Below, piece by piece: positions 38,947 through 48,652 of a DNA stretch of 64,000 bases; the stretch's first letter is position 1; each line of letters starts with the position of its first letter. Under the pieces are notes generated by a model, which was not told where the DNA came from, made no database searches, and worked only from the letters and a program-made list of their open reading frames with translations. The stretch comes from Acidobacteriota bacterium (GTDB lineage Bacteria > Acidobacteriota > Terriglobia > Terriglobales > Acidobacteriaceae). A program made the translations under genes and the position numbers. The stretch is from NCBI GenBank assembly GCA_021813745.1, contig JAKAJO010000022.1, positions 62,001-126,000 on the forward strand. The letters run 5' to 3'.

Positions 38947-39672
38947 CTAGTTGCCACTCCCTGCCGATGCTGGTTGTGTCTGTCCGTTGGAACTCATGTT
39001 GCTGAGTAACTGAACCTGAACACGGCGATTCTTCTTTCTGCCTTCTGCGGTGTCGTTAGAAGCCACCTCATTGTCTTTCCCAATTCCAATCAGGTAAAAG
39101 CGTCGCGCAGGAATGTTGTATTTCGAAGCAAGGTATTGAACAACAGCATCTGCACGGCGTTGGCTCAGATCGTAGTTGTATTGCGCAGGACCGGTTGAAT
39201 CAGTTCCACCCGTTACTTCCAGAATGTAGCTCTTGGCTGAACTAAGCTGCGAGGCAAAGCTATCGAGACTGTCCTTGTCGTCCTGCGTCAAGACTGCCTT
39301 GTCGAATCCAAATGTGACCGTGACATCGGCAATCTGCTTGTAGCTATCAAGCCCCTTGACGACGCTATCCAGCGAGTCTGCCCTGTGCACCGCATCATTG
39401 GCTGCGGATTCAGCGTCGCCAGCGGCTTTTGCTGCGTTCTGCGCATTCTGGGTAGCCGCTTCCGCTGCCGTCTGAGCTTGCTGAATGCCCGACTGCGCAC
39501 GCTGATCTGTATCCTGAATAGCGCGACCGTTCGCAGCCGTCTTGTCTTCCAGCTGGCCAGTGTGCTCCACAAGGGGTGCGGTCTGGTTTCGCACATAATT
39601 CTTCGTTGCACACCCTGTAACGCTACCAACGGCCAAGGCGGCCAATATCCACATTCCCAATGCTCTGTTCAT
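38947..39672 (-). CDS. OmpA-family lipoprotein
   Basis: This 241-residue outer-membrane lipoprotein has a signal ending in the lipobox VTGC (Cys21 lipidated). Residues about 28-105 form an Ala/Gln/Asn-rich coiled coil of Lpp character (GIQQAQTAAEAATQNAQNAA). An OmpA C-terminal domain (about 120-225) contains TVTFGFDKAVLTQDDKD, LSQRRADAVVQYLASKYNIP and the conserved KKNRRVQVQLL for meso-diaminopimelate binding. It probably ties the outer membrane to peptidoglycan. The C-terminal tail is Ser/Gly-rich. Its own promoter should be in 39673-39800. Confidence 0.9.
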   Translation of the reverse strand: MNRALGMWILAALAVGSVTGCATKNYVRNQTAPLVEHTGQLEDKTAANGRAIQDTDQRAQSGIQQAQTAAEAATQNAQNAAKAAGDAESAANDAVHRADSLDSVVKGLDSYKQIADVTVTFGFDKAVLTQDDKDSLDSFASQLSSAKSYILEVTGGTDSTGPAQYNYDLSQRRADAVVQYLASKYNIPARRFYLIGIGKDNEVASNDTAEGRKKNRRVQVQLLSNMSSNGQTQPASAGSGN

Positions 39673-39950
39673 GGCTTCCTGCTTTCTGGGCTATCCGCAG
39701 CTCGATCAATCAAGCTCGGAGGCTGTCAACGTTCATCATCCCTTACTTAGCATGCATCGAGCCAAACTGTGGCATTAACATAGGTCATTATTTTTCAGAT
39801 AGATAGGTCTGCCGAGCCACCTAATGAATGAAAGTCGGCCGTGTAATTTTTACCTATATCGTAAGGAATGCCTTCCAACCAAAGCTGGAAAGACGTGCCT
39901 GGCCTTCACCCAGATATCCTAGAAAGCGAACCTAGATCATCGAATCTGCG

Positions 39951-41840
39951 ATGGACCTTTTTGAAAAAATCCGAAGCCTTCCACAGCAGCCCGGCGTGTA
40001 TCTCTACAAGAATGCCGATGGCGACGTGATTTATGTGGGAAAGGCGAAGAATTTGCGCTCCCGCGTGCGTTCCTATCTTCTTGAAGCATCGCAGGCCAAC
40101 GCCAAGACCGGCTCCCTCATGCGTGAAGCCGTAGATCTAGCCTACATTCTCGTGGCCAATGAGCACGAGGCTCTGGCACTTGAAAACAACCTCATCAAGC
40201 AGAGAAAGCCGCGCTTCAATATCCTCTTACGCGATGACAAGACGTATCCCTATGTCAAGCTCACACTGGCCGATCGCTTTCCAAAGGTCTTTGTCACACG
40301 CCGACTTCGCAAGGATGGTTCAGCGTACTACGGACCCTACTTTCCCGGCAATTTGGCCTATCGCATCGTCGAGTTGATCCATCGAAGCTTTCAGCTCCCT
40401 AGCTGCAAGGTTGATCTTTCCAGATACCATCCGCGGGCGTGCCTGCAGTACTACATTCATCGCTGTCTGGGTCCATGCGTGGAGGGCTTTACCAATCCTG
40501 AAGCCTACAAGAGCGCAGTTCGTGATGCACAGCTGTTCCTGGAAGGTCGCCACGCGGAGTTGGAGCGTACTCTCACGGCACGCATGATGGCAGCAGCAGA
40601 GTCCCAACAATTTGAGGCAGCTGCACGTCTGCGTGACCAGGTCTCTACCGTGCGCCAGCTTAGCGAAAAGCAAAGGATTGCGACAGCGGAGCAAACCGAT
40701 GACTTAGACGTTTTTGGCTATCATCTGGACGATGGGCACCTTGCGGTCAACCTATTTCACATGCGCGCCGGTAAGATTGTCGATCGGCGGGAATTTTTCT
40801 GGGAAGACCTTCCAGACCAACTCAAGCTCGCTGAAGGCGATGAGGCAGAGCCAATCTCCGACTTGCCCTGCTCGATGCCCAATGCAGAGAGCAATGCGGA
40901 ACTGATTCAGCCGAGTCATGTTCTCTCCGCCTTATTGAAGCAAATTTATATCGACCAACTCTACGTACCACGGACGATCCTCATTCCCGTTGACTTCCCG
41001 GATCGAGTGTCGCTGGCAGCACTCCTAAGTGAACGAACGGGGCACCGGATCGAAATCAGCGTTCCGCAGCGCGGTGAGAAGCGCTCCCTCGTGGACCTGG
41101 CTGCGCAGAATGCAAAGCAGTCTCATACGCAACGGTTCCGTGTCATGGCACCTGGACGCAAGGCCATTCAAGAAGCCCTTGCTGATATGCTCATGCTCCC
41201 TGATATCCCGCACCGCATTGAGTGTTTCGACATTTCTCACATTCAGGGCGCAGAAACCGTGGCGTCTCTGGTGGTGTGGGAAGACGGAAAGATGAACAAA
41301 TCCGCGTATCGCAAATTCAAAATCATGAATGTCTTGGGCGTGGATGATTTCGCATCCATGCGTGAAGTTGTATTTCGGCGCTACCGAAGACTCAAGGAAG
41401 AGGACCATCCAATGCCCTCTCTCGTGCTCATTGATGGGGGCATTGGACAACTTCATGCGGCTGCCGATGCGCTTGAGGAGCTTGGGTTCACATCGCAACC
41501 CATCGCATCAATTGCAAAGCGGGAAGAAGTCATCTATCTCTACGGAAATGAGGATGAGCCTATCGTCCTTGACCGGCGCTCACCTGTGCTTCATCTGGTT
41601 CAACTTATTCGCGATGAGAGCCATCGCTTCGCGGTCGGTTATCACAGGCAAAGGCGTGCCATCCGTGACCGTGAGTCGGCACTTCTGAGCATCGCCGGGG
41701 TCGGAGAGCGGACACGGCAGCGGTTACTTACACATTTTGGCAGCTTGCGAGACGTGGAACAGGCCAGTGTGGAGTCTCTTGCGGCGGTCGTCTCGAAACG
41801 GACTGCCGAATCAATTTTTCGATATTTCCATGCGACGTAA
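39951..41840 (+). CDS. uvrC: Excinuclease ABC subunit C
   Basis: UvrC makes both incisions in nucleotide excision repair with UvrB. In order: GIY-YIG nuclease domain (PGVYLYKNADGDVIYVGKAK, residues 14-33), a Cys-containing segment CLQYYIHRCLGPC, the UVR helix (about 205-240) with QFEAAARLRDQV, the RNase-H-like nuclease domain with ECFDISHIQGAETVASLVVW and LVLIDGGIGQLHAA, and a helix-hairpin-helix end LLSIAGVGERTRQRLLTHFGS. Length 629 is normal. It stands alone; a transposase remnant begins about 40 bp downstream. Confidence 0.96.
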   Translation: MDLFEKIRSLPQQPGVYLYKNADGDVIYVGKAKNLRSRVRSYLLEASQANAKTGSLMREAVDLAYILVANEHEALALENNLIKQRKPRFNILLRDDKTYPYVKLTLADRFPKVFVTRRLRKDGSAYYGPYFPGNLAYRIVELIHRSFQLPSCKVDLSRYHPRACLQYYIHRCLGPCVEGFTNPEAYKSAVRDAQLFLEGRHAELERTLTARMMAAAESQQFEAAARLRDQVSTVRQLSEKQRIATAEQTDDLDVFGYHLDDGHLAVNLFHMRAGKIVDRREFFWEDLPDQLKLAEGDEAEPISDLPCSMPNAESNAELIQPSHVLSALLKQIYIDQLYVPRTILIPVDFPDRVSLAALLSERTGHRIEISVPQRGEKRSLVDLAAQNAKQSHTQRFRVMAPGRKAIQEALADMLMLPDIPHRIECFDISHIQGAETVASLVVWEDGKMNKSAYRKFKIMNVLGVDDFASMREVVFRRYRRLKEEDHPMPSLVLIDGGIGQLHAAADALEELGFTSQPIASIAKREEVIYLYGNEDEPIVLDRRSPVLHLVQLIRDESHRFAVGYHRQRRAIRDRESALLSIAGVGERTRQRLLTHFGSLRDVEQASVESLAAVVSKRTAESIFRYFHAT

Positions 41841-41881
41841 AGCGCTGTGCAGACTGCCGTGGTCGCTGCCTCGGTGCGCAA

Positions 41882-42312
41882 CTAACGCCCACAAGACTGC
41901 AGCGCTCCATCCAGCGCCCCAATGGGGGCCGTTCTTGGATTCACCTTGGCGAGCCGTCTGCGGTGCTGATAGATGTTGGCCAGCGCAAACCCGCACACAG
42001 CCACTCGTGGTTCTTCTTCAAGCCGCGATAGCGCACCTTGGTAAATTCCCGAACACGCGCTTGAGGATGCGGAACGGCCACTCCATCTTGGCGCGTACGC
42101 GGGCCTTGGTCCGGTTCCTGCGCTTCTCAGCTTCATCGACACCTGCTTGGGTCTTCCCCCGGCGCGAAGTCATGTCCCGTGCCCCAGGCACGGCTTGATC
42201 AATCGCCTCGGTCTGGCCCTGAAACCCAGCGTCACCCCAGACCTTCGTTTCATCGCCGTGCAGCCGCTCCCGGATTCATGTGCACATTGGGCACCGACGA
42301 CGGTCGAAGAGC
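41882..42312 (-). pseudogene. Decayed C-terminal part of an IS5-type transposase
   Basis: Translated on the minus strand across three frames, this region gives LHGDETKVWGDAGFQGQTEA, then EKRRNRTKARVRAKMEWPFR with ILKRVFG, then in a shifted frame FTKVRYRGLKKNHEWL, then in another shift FALANIYQHRRRLAKVNP. That order matches the last third of IS5-family DDE transposases, including the WGDAGYQG block after the second Asp and the catalytic Glu region KARVRAKxExPFR. At least two or three frameshifts and loss of the N-terminal part make it inactive. It runs to about ten bases from the peroxiredoxin stop codon. Inverted ends were not found. Confidence 0.75.
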
Positions 42313-42320
42313 CCCGATTC

Positions 42321-42914
42321 CTACTTAGAGGCTGCAAGCTGCTGGACGATTGCCAGAGCCTTTTTCACGTGCGCATCTGGAGTCAAATGATCCGCATTGG
42401 AGGAAAACACGGCAATGATTTTATGATCCTTTCCGATCACAAAGGTCTCACGCTCAAAAAAGTCGTGGCCGATGGCGGCGCCGCGCACATCTTTCATGCC
42501 CGGACTTCCTGCGGTGACGGACACTCCATAGGAGGCGGCGATCTTGCCACTGGGATCGGAAGCTACCGGGAAGCGCCCCGCACAATAACTTGGATCGGCA
42601 GAAAACTGATTGAGTCGGGCGATACTATCCGCTGACACGCCAATAATGCTAGCTCCCGCTGCGGTGAACTGGTCCTTCTCCTGGGCAAATGTGTGCGCTT
42701 CAAGATCGCACCCGCCTGTATAGGCAGAAGGGTAAAAGTAAACGACAACTGGACCCTTTTTCAGCGCAGCCTGCAGTGAAAAATGGAATTCCTTGCCCGC
42801 AAGTGAACCTGGGGCAGCGAAATCGGGGGCGTGGTCTCCCGCTTTCAGGGCAGCAAAGGCGGGGATGCAAAATGCCGCGGACAGCAACAGGCCAAAGAAC
42901 AGTCGATGCTTCAC
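42321..42914 (-). CDS. Exported peroxiredoxin (AhpC/TSA, BCP-like)
   Basis: This 197-residue thioredoxin-fold peroxidase has an N-terminal signal (VKHRLFFGLLLSAAFCIPAFAA). The peroxidatic Cys is at residue 69 in VYFYPSAYTGGCDLEAHTF, with the usual Thr three residues before. A possible resolving Cys is in DPSYCAGRFPVASDPSGK. Start GTG 42914 is chosen because AGGAGG lies seven bases before it; the longer frame to 42953 has no ribosome site. It likely reduces hydrogen peroxide or organic peroxides in the periplasm. The transposase remnant abuts its 3' end. Confidence 0.87.
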   Translation of the reverse strand: MKHRLFFGLLLSAAFCIPAFAALKAGDHAPDFAAPGSLAGKEFHFSLQAALKKGPVVVYFYPSAYTGGCDLEAHTFAQEKDQFTAAGASIIGVSADSIARLNQFSADPSYCAGRFPVASDPSGKIAASYGVSVTAGSPGMKDVRGAAIGHDFFERETFVIGKDHKIIAVFSSNADHLTPDAHVKKALAIVQQLAASK

Positions 42915-43275
42915 AAGAAACCTCCTGGTTCGATTCGATCCGTCGCGCTGCACAGCTCGCTGTCAGAAGCGACTTCAGGACTAGAAGGATAGCAGAGTGT
43001 CGGGCCCGCGCGTCTCCACACCGAAAGCATGGAGAACATTTGCCCAAAGCGGCTTGAACCCTTCATAAGCACATTCCCCATTTCCCCTGCACCGGAGATA
43101 TCCTGTCATCGCAGGCATCATCGCCATTTTGCACTGCAGGTTCACCAGCTTGTGTCTCATGCCGGGTGGAAATGGGCAGCATGAAGGAAAAGCCTGCACT
43201 GTAAGCGCGCTGGAGCCACAATTCAAAGCGTACCTATCACCCTGAGCCATGTGGCCAGCTATCAAGAGAGGTCGT
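42915..43275. other. Region between peroxiredoxin and GH5 genes, no gene recognised
   Basis: This 361-bp stretch separates two divergent genes and must hold both promoters. Open frames that cross it on the minus strand are antisense extensions over the GH5 gene. AGAGAGG before 43276 is the GH5 ribosome site. No RNA gene or repeat was seen. Confidence 0.5.
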
Positions 43276-44901
43276 ATGCCAAAGAACGAAGATGGGGTAA
43301 ATCCGCGGCGCAGCTTCCTGAAGCTGGCCGCGTTGACCAGCGCAGCAGCGTTGACCGGCAAGGCACAAGCCACGGAAAAAGGCCATCCGCCAACACCGCA
43401 AAACGCAGCCAGTTCCGTCGGCAGCGACAAGATGGAGTTCCTTCGTGTCAGTGGGCAACACATTGTCGACACGCAGGGGAACAAGGTACGCCTTCGGGGG
43501 ACATGCCCGGGGGGATGGATGAACATGGAGGATTTCATCAACGGCCATCCCGGCGCGGAGCACACTCTCCGCGCTCAAATGACAGAAGTGCTTGGTCCAG
43601 GTAAGGCTCAATTCTTTTTCGAGCGGCTGCTTGACCACTTCTTCAATGAGGACGATGTGGTCTTCCTCAGGAGAGCCGGAGCCTCCGTGGTAAGGATTCC
43701 TTTAAATTACCGGCACTTCGAGGATGATGCCACTCCGTTCAGGTACAAGGAGCAGGGCTTCAGCCGTCTCGATCAGATATTGCGCCATTGCGAACAGCAT
43801 GGCTTGTACGTCATTCTCGATCTCCATTCTGCTCAAGGATGGCAGAATGTCCACTGGCATTCTGACAACGCATCGCGCATCAGTCTTCTGTGGACGGTCT
43901 CCTCGTATCAGGATCGCTACGTCGCCCTCTGGAAGGAGTTTGCGCGCCGCTATGCGAACCGCGCTGTAATCGCCGGTTACGACATCCTCAATGAGCCGTG
44001 TTCAAACAATGAGATTGGAGACTATCCCTGGAATATCTATTCAAATTACAAGCCTCGCTGGGACCGCATGAATTCCCTATTCCGGCGAACTGTTGCAGAG
44101 ATTCGCAAAGTGGATTCCCGCCACATTATCTTTCTCGAGGGAGATAACTACGCCAAGCAATTCTCCGGTTTCGAAAAGCCATTCGACGACAACCTCGCTT
44201 ACAGTTCCCATAACTACACCGCAGCCGGCTTTGGACCGGGCCGGTACCCGGGAACCATCCATCCCCGATCTGCCGCGAATGGCGCTTCTGAGGTCTGGGA
44301 CCTGGCAAGGCAGGAGCGATTCTTCCTCGATGCAGAGGGCACGCAGTTTACCCAGCAACATGGCGTTCCGCTGTGGGTGGGTGAGTTTGGTTCTGTCTAC
44401 AATGGCCCACCCGACGAGAATCCGGACCGGCTTCGTGCCTTGGATGATCAGATTGGAATCTTTGAACGGCATGAAGCACACTGGACGACTTGGAACTACA
44501 AGGATGTTGGTGTGATGGGTATGCTGACGCTTGATCCAGCGTCGCCATATATGGAGCGGATCAGTGATCTTCTTCGCAAGAAGCGCGCTCTCGGTACCGA
44601 TGACTGGATGAAGTGGCTACCACCAACACCCGTAAAGGACGCGACCGCCGTGCTAGCCCGCCAGATTCTCCACGTTGTGGACGACCCGCAACTTGATCCT
44701 CAATTGAATGTGCGCTGCGTTTCTCAAACCTTGCTTTGCATGTATACAGGGACACTGATGCAGCCGCTCTACGCCAGCCTTTTTAAGGGATTGACAGAGA
44801 CGGAACTCGATCACATCCTGTCCTCCTTCTCGGCTCGGCAATGCGTTCCGAACCAGGAATTGATCAACGTGCTCAGCAAATATATGTCGATGCCAGCGTA
44901 A
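43276..44901 (+). CDS. GH5-family glycoside hydrolase with Tat signal
   Basis: This 541-residue protein has a twin-arginine signal NPRRSFLKLAALTSAAAL (Arg11-Arg12), so it is exported folded. The (beta/alpha)8 catalytic domain spans about 55-440. Motifs are GNKVRLRGTCPGGWMNMEDF, VVRIPLNYRHFE, LYVILDLHSAQGWQN, the acid/base Glu in GYDILNEPCSNN, SSHNYTAAGF and the nucleophile Glu in PLWVGEFGSVYNG. This fits endoglucanase-like GH5, but the substrate (beta-glucan, mannan or other) is not determined. About 100 residues after the barrel (from LPPTPVKDATAVLARQIL) are helical and unknown. ATG 43276 is set by the GAGAGG ribosome site. Confidence 0.87.
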   Translation: MPKNEDGVNPRRSFLKLAALTSAAALTGKAQATEKGHPPTPQNAASSVGSDKMEFLRVSGQHIVDTQGNKVRLRGTCPGGWMNMEDFINGHPGAEHTLRAQMTEVLGPGKAQFFFERLLDHFFNEDDVVFLRRAGASVVRIPLNYRHFEDDATPFRYKEQGFSRLDQILRHCEQHGLYVILDLHSAQGWQNVHWHSDNASRISLLWTVSSYQDRYVALWKEFARRYANRAVIAGYDILNEPCSNNEIGDYPWNIYSNYKPRWDRMNSLFRRTVAEIRKVDSRHIIFLEGDNYAKQFSGFEKPFDDNLAYSSHNYTAAGFGPGRYPGTIHPRSAANGASEVWDLARQERFFLDAEGTQFTQQHGVPLWVGEFGSVYNGPPDENPDRLRALDDQIGIFERHEAHWTTWNYKDVGVMGMLTLDPASPYMERISDLLRKKRALGTDDWMKWLPPTPVKDATAVLARQILHVVDDPQLDPQLNVRCVSQTLLCMYTGTLMQPLYASLFKGLTETELDHILSSFSARQCVPNQELINVLSKYMSMPA

Positions 44902-45037
44902 GTGTATCTCAATTGCTCCTTCTGCAACTCCGCTACCCTCATTCTCGAAATGGATCCGGCAGCCCCATCGCTGCCGCATCCAATCCTGCGCGGAACTCTG
45001 AATCCGTCTTGTCAAAGCGCATCGAGATGGTCCACTT

Positions 45038-47185
45038 TCACTTCTTTTGCCCGCCCTTCTCCGCCGCCGCCAGCACCATCCGGCGAATCGAATCGATCAT
45101 CACAAAGCGGACAAGGCTTTTGTGTTGCTCGATCATTTGTAATTGGGCAAGGGCCCTTTGCGCCCACTCCGGAGGGGCTTGAAGAGGTCCTTGGAGGTAA
45201 GAGAGAGACTCCGTGCCGATCACTCCCAAAGTGGCGAGGTTGTGAGCCTCAACGGAATACGGTGCAAGCTGTGGAATCTGTTGCATCCAAAGTCCCAACT
45301 CGGGATCCGATGCACGCCATTCTTCCAGCCAGTGCAACAGCCGCTCGCGATCCTCCGTCGAGTCGCCTCCCTGAGCCAGGACTCTCTGAACCGCTTCCGC
45401 GAACTCATGGCGCAATGGTGGATCGGGCGTCGCAGCATCAACAAGACCGTACAGTGGAGTAAGTTGATCCGTATGCTGCAATGTGTACCGTTCGCCAAAA
45501 CTCACCGGCTCTACCGCATTCAGCAGCAGGTTGAGTCTCCAAGGGGCTTCCGTCCCTGCGAGTTCGCGCCGCAATCGCTGTGGCCCTGAAATTTGCTGAA
45601 GTCCCAAAGCATCCAGACGCAGCGTCATTTTGTCGAGCCTGCGATACATGTCAGGAACGTCCCGCACGGTAGAAGGTGACCAGAATCTCTCCGCAATTGC
45701 CGCCGCACGCGGCCAGATGCGGGAATCAATGGTCCATGGAGCAATCTGCTCGCCCCACATGCACACTTCCCCACCAAGAATCAGAGCCTGCTGCTCTTGA
45801 GTCAAATCCGTATTGTCCGGAATTGGATCGGCCAGGTAGTGCGTCTCCGCACTGTGCATACCGTCGAGATAGTACGGCGCGGAAAGAATTCCCTGGTACC
45901 CTTCCTTCGCGCCTTGTGCCAGAGAAGCGACACCACGCCATGACTGCACAACAATGTCTTTCGGCAGCCCAGGTGTCAGGATCTCGTCCCAACCCACCAT
46001 ATGCTTGTGATACTTCGTCAGAATTTTCAGAAGTCGCTGATTGAAGTAGACCTGAAGGCCCGCAGCGTTTTGGATACCATGGTCGTGCATGAATACGCGA
46101 ATCCTGGGATTCGCGAGCCATTGCTTCCCATTGCTCTCATCCCCTCCAATGTGCATATAGGCGTCGGGGAAAAGATCAGCCATCTCACCAATGAAGCGAT
46201 CAAGAAACTTATAAGTCGACTCGCGCGTTGGATCTATGGCAGGGTCATGCACTCCGAAGCGTCGCTGAACGGCATACGGACCTGGACCACTTGCGAGATC
46301 CGAATAGCCTACAAACCAACTTGTGGTGTGGCCGGGCATATCAAACTCGGGAACCACGCGAATACCACGAGCATGCGCATAGGCAACAACCTCCCGGATC
46401 TGCGCCTGCGTGTAATACTGGCCATCGGAACCCATCTCCTGCAGTTTGGGAAAGCGCATGCTCTCAACTCGAAAGCCCTGATCCTCAGTCAGGTGCCAAT
46501 GCAGAACATTCATCTTGACGGCTTCCATGCCATCCAGAGTTCTCAGAATGACGGGCAGCGGCTCAAAATGTCGCCCGCAGTCGATCATCAGACCACGCCA
46601 CCGAAATCGCGGCTGATCGTGAATGGTCACGGCAGGAATGGACGGCCCACTCGGCGTCACCTGCACCAGCTGCAGGAGCGTTTGCAGTCCATGCAATGCA
46701 CCCAGATCCGTCGGCGCCTGGAGCCGGATTCCTATGGGGTTCACCTGCAGGGTGTACGACTCGTCTTCATCAAGAGATTGCACGGCTTCTGCAGAGTGCG
46801 TCACGTCAATCAGGAAAGTTCCCGAAACCCCATCCATCTTTCTGCTGAGTTCCAGTCCCGTCTCAGCCTCAAGCCGCTTCAACGCGCGCTGTGTTGCTTC
46901 TTGCAACACGGCATCATGAGTTGTCGCGAATTGCACTGTCAAAGATGAACTGACAGGGAAAACACCAGCCTGTCGTGTGATGGAGGCTGGAATTGGCATT
47001 AGAGACAAGGAAGCACGTCCCCCACCAACACCGGAATTAGGAGTTGCACCGGCAAGCATGGCAGAGCCCAGGAGACCCATCATGCAGGCATATCGGCTCC
47101 ACTTGATTGCGGGGCTTTTGTGCCTACCGGCCAATTCCACAGCTTGCTCGCAATTTTCCGTCTTTTGCCGGAAGTGAACTTCCAT
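45038..47185 (-). CDS. GH20-family beta-N-acetylhexosaminidase
   Basis: This 715-residue exported enzyme removes terminal N-acetylglucosamine or N-acetylgalactosamine from glycans or chitin fragments. The N-terminal GH20b domain (about 60-190) is followed by the barrel beginning at DQPRFRWRGLMIDCGRHFEP. The catalytic Asp-Glu pair is in MHIGGDESNGKQW, with the Trp/Asp residues in LNVLHWHLTEDQGFRVE. The N-terminal segment before the hydrophobic YACMMGLLGSAMLAGAT is long and charged, so the membrane-targeting signal is unusual or the true start is nearer to it. ATG 47185 has AGGAG eight bases upstream. The nearby GH5 gene suggests a polysaccharide-degrading locus. Confidence 0.9.
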   Translation of the reverse strand: MEVHFRQKTENCEQAVELAGRHKSPAIKWSRYACMMGLLGSAMLAGATPNSGVGGGRASLSLMPIPASITRQAGVFPVSSSLTVQFATTHDAVLQEATQRALKRLEAETGLELSRKMDGVSGTFLIDVTHSAEAVQSLDEDESYTLQVNPIGIRLQAPTDLGALHGLQTLLQLVQVTPSGPSIPAVTIHDQPRFRWRGLMIDCGRHFEPLPVILRTLDGMEAVKMNVLHWHLTEDQGFRVESMRFPKLQEMGSDGQYYTQAQIREVVAYAHARGIRVVPEFDMPGHTTSWFVGYSDLASGPGPYAVQRRFGVHDPAIDPTRESTYKFLDRFIGEMADLFPDAYMHIGGDESNGKQWLANPRIRVFMHDHGIQNAAGLQVYFNQRLLKILTKYHKHMVGWDEILTPGLPKDIVVQSWRGVASLAQGAKEGYQGILSAPYYLDGMHSAETHYLADPIPDNTDLTQEQQALILGGEVCMWGEQIAPWTIDSRIWPRAAAIAERFWSPSTVRDVPDMYRRLDKMTLRLDALGLQQISGPQRLRRELAGTEAPWRLNLLLNAVEPVSFGERYTLQHTDQLTPLYGLVDAATPDPPLRHEFAEAVQRVLAQGGDSTEDRERLLHWLEEWRASDPELGLWMQQIPQLAPYSVEAHNLATLGVIGTESLSYLQGPLQAPPEWAQRALAQLQMIEQHKSLVRFVMIDSIRRMVLAAAEKGGQKK

Positions 47186-47485
47186 CTTGTCTGCTCCTGT
47201 CTGGATTTCTCCCTGTGTGATCGAGACGTCCCGATGCCCAGCACTCGACACCTTGAAACTTGACTTCTTCTAGCATTCTCTCTCACCCCTCGCCAGCACA
47301 GAACATTGACATCGAGCACAGTCAAGAGCAATGGGACGGAAAGCAACATTTAGCCAACTGCTTGAAAGTGATGCGCGCTGCGCAATGCAAGAGCAGGCGA
47401 GCCGCGTGCGAGCTATGGTGAATGGCTCATCCAGTCCAATACGGCAAGAAGCTCAGAAACATTGAATCTTTGGGGGGATTAGTTC

Positions 47486-48526
47486 ATGCTGATTGTCATG
47501 GAATATCGATTGCTCGGAGGCTCTGGCCTCAAGGTTCCCGTATTGAGTTTTGGCGCCGGCACGTTTGGCGGCGGAGTTGAATTCTTTGATGCGTGGGGTG
47601 CAACGGCCGATGAAGCGCAGGCGCGACGAATCGTCGATATTTGCCTGGAAGCCGGTGTCGATCTGTTCGACACAGCAGACGTCTATTCAAACGGCCGCTC
47701 AGAAGAAGTGTTGGGCAAGGCGCTTGCAGGACGTCGGGACAAGGCCCTGATCTCGACCAAGGCGACGTTCCAGTTCGAAGAGGGACCCAATCGCGTCGGC
47801 TCATCTCGCTATCATCTGCGTTATTCGCTGGAAAACAGCCTGCGTCGCCTCGGCACGGATTACATCGATATCTATCATCTGCACGGCTTTGACGCCATGA
47901 CGCCAATTGAAGAGGTCCAGGACACGCTCCACACCTTTGTGCGCGAGGGGAAGGTGCGCTACATCGCTTGTTCAAACTTCTCTGGCTGGCATTTGATGAA
48001 GTCCCTTGCAGTTGCTGACCGCTACGGATGGACCCGTTTCGTCGCACATCAGGTGTACTACTCTCTCGTGGGCCGAGAATATGAGTGGGAATTGATGCCG
48101 CTTGCGCTGGATCAGAAGGTCGGCGCGCTGGTCTGGAGTCCCCTGGGTTGGGGACGTCTCACGGGCAAGATTCGCCGCGGCCAACCACTCCCCGCGGTGA
48201 GCAGATTACATAAGACTTCGCAAAATGGTCCGCAAATGCCCGATGAGTATCTCTACAACGTAGTCGATGCGCTCGACTCAGTGGCGCAGGAGACAGGTAA
48301 GTCGATACCTCAGGTCGCTCTCAACTGGTTGCTGCAACGGCCAACGGTCGCATCACTCATTCTTGGCGCTCGAAATGAAGAGCAATTGACCCAGAACCTT
48401 GACGCCATCGGCTGGAACCTGACACCAGCGCAGATTGTCAAGCTCGATACGGCCAGCGCGCAACCGCCAATCTATCCCTACTGGCACCAGCGTCAATTCG
48501 CGGAAAGAAACCCACCTCCGATTTAG
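47486..48526 (+). CDS. Aldo/keto reductase
   Basis: This 346-residue NADPH-dependent (alpha/beta)8 oxidoreductase has conserved residues DLFDTADVYSNGRSEEVLGK (Asp and Tyr), KALISTKATF (Lys) and DYIDIYHLHGFD (His). The coenzyme block is QVALNWLLQRPTVASLILGARNEEQL. It belongs to the broad AKR group near voltage-gated K+ channel beta-like and YghZ/YajO proteins; the substrate is unknown. ATG 47486 follows a GGGGGG stretch; a second ATG at 47498 starts at the more usual MEYRLLGGSGL. Confidence 0.9.
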   Translation: MLIVMEYRLLGGSGLKVPVLSFGAGTFGGGVEFFDAWGATADEAQARRIVDICLEAGVDLFDTADVYSNGRSEEVLGKALAGRRDKALISTKATFQFEEGPNRVGSSRYHLRYSLENSLRRLGTDYIDIYHLHGFDAMTPIEEVQDTLHTFVREGKVRYIACSNFSGWHLMKSLAVADRYGWTRFVAHQVYYSLVGREYEWELMPLALDQKVGALVWSPLGWGRLTGKIRRGQPLPAVSRLHKTSQNGPQMPDEYLYNVVDALDSVAQETGKSIPQVALNWLLQRPTVASLILGARNEEQLTQNLDAIGWNLTPAQIVKLDTASAQPPIYPYWHQRQFAERNPPPI

Positions 48527-48652
48527 TCCTCCCTGATCCGGTGCCGAGCCTGTTCTGAAAATAAGGGCACAGGTCCGGTCAAAACATAGACCACAAAACG
48601 ACAATGCTCGTCGCAGTAAGAGTGGATCGATGCAGATTGCGCTGCAGGCATC

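Noticed and set aside
42981-43565. 194-codon minus-strand frame before and over the GH5 gene
   Set aside because: Antisense to the GH5 N-terminal domain; no motif.
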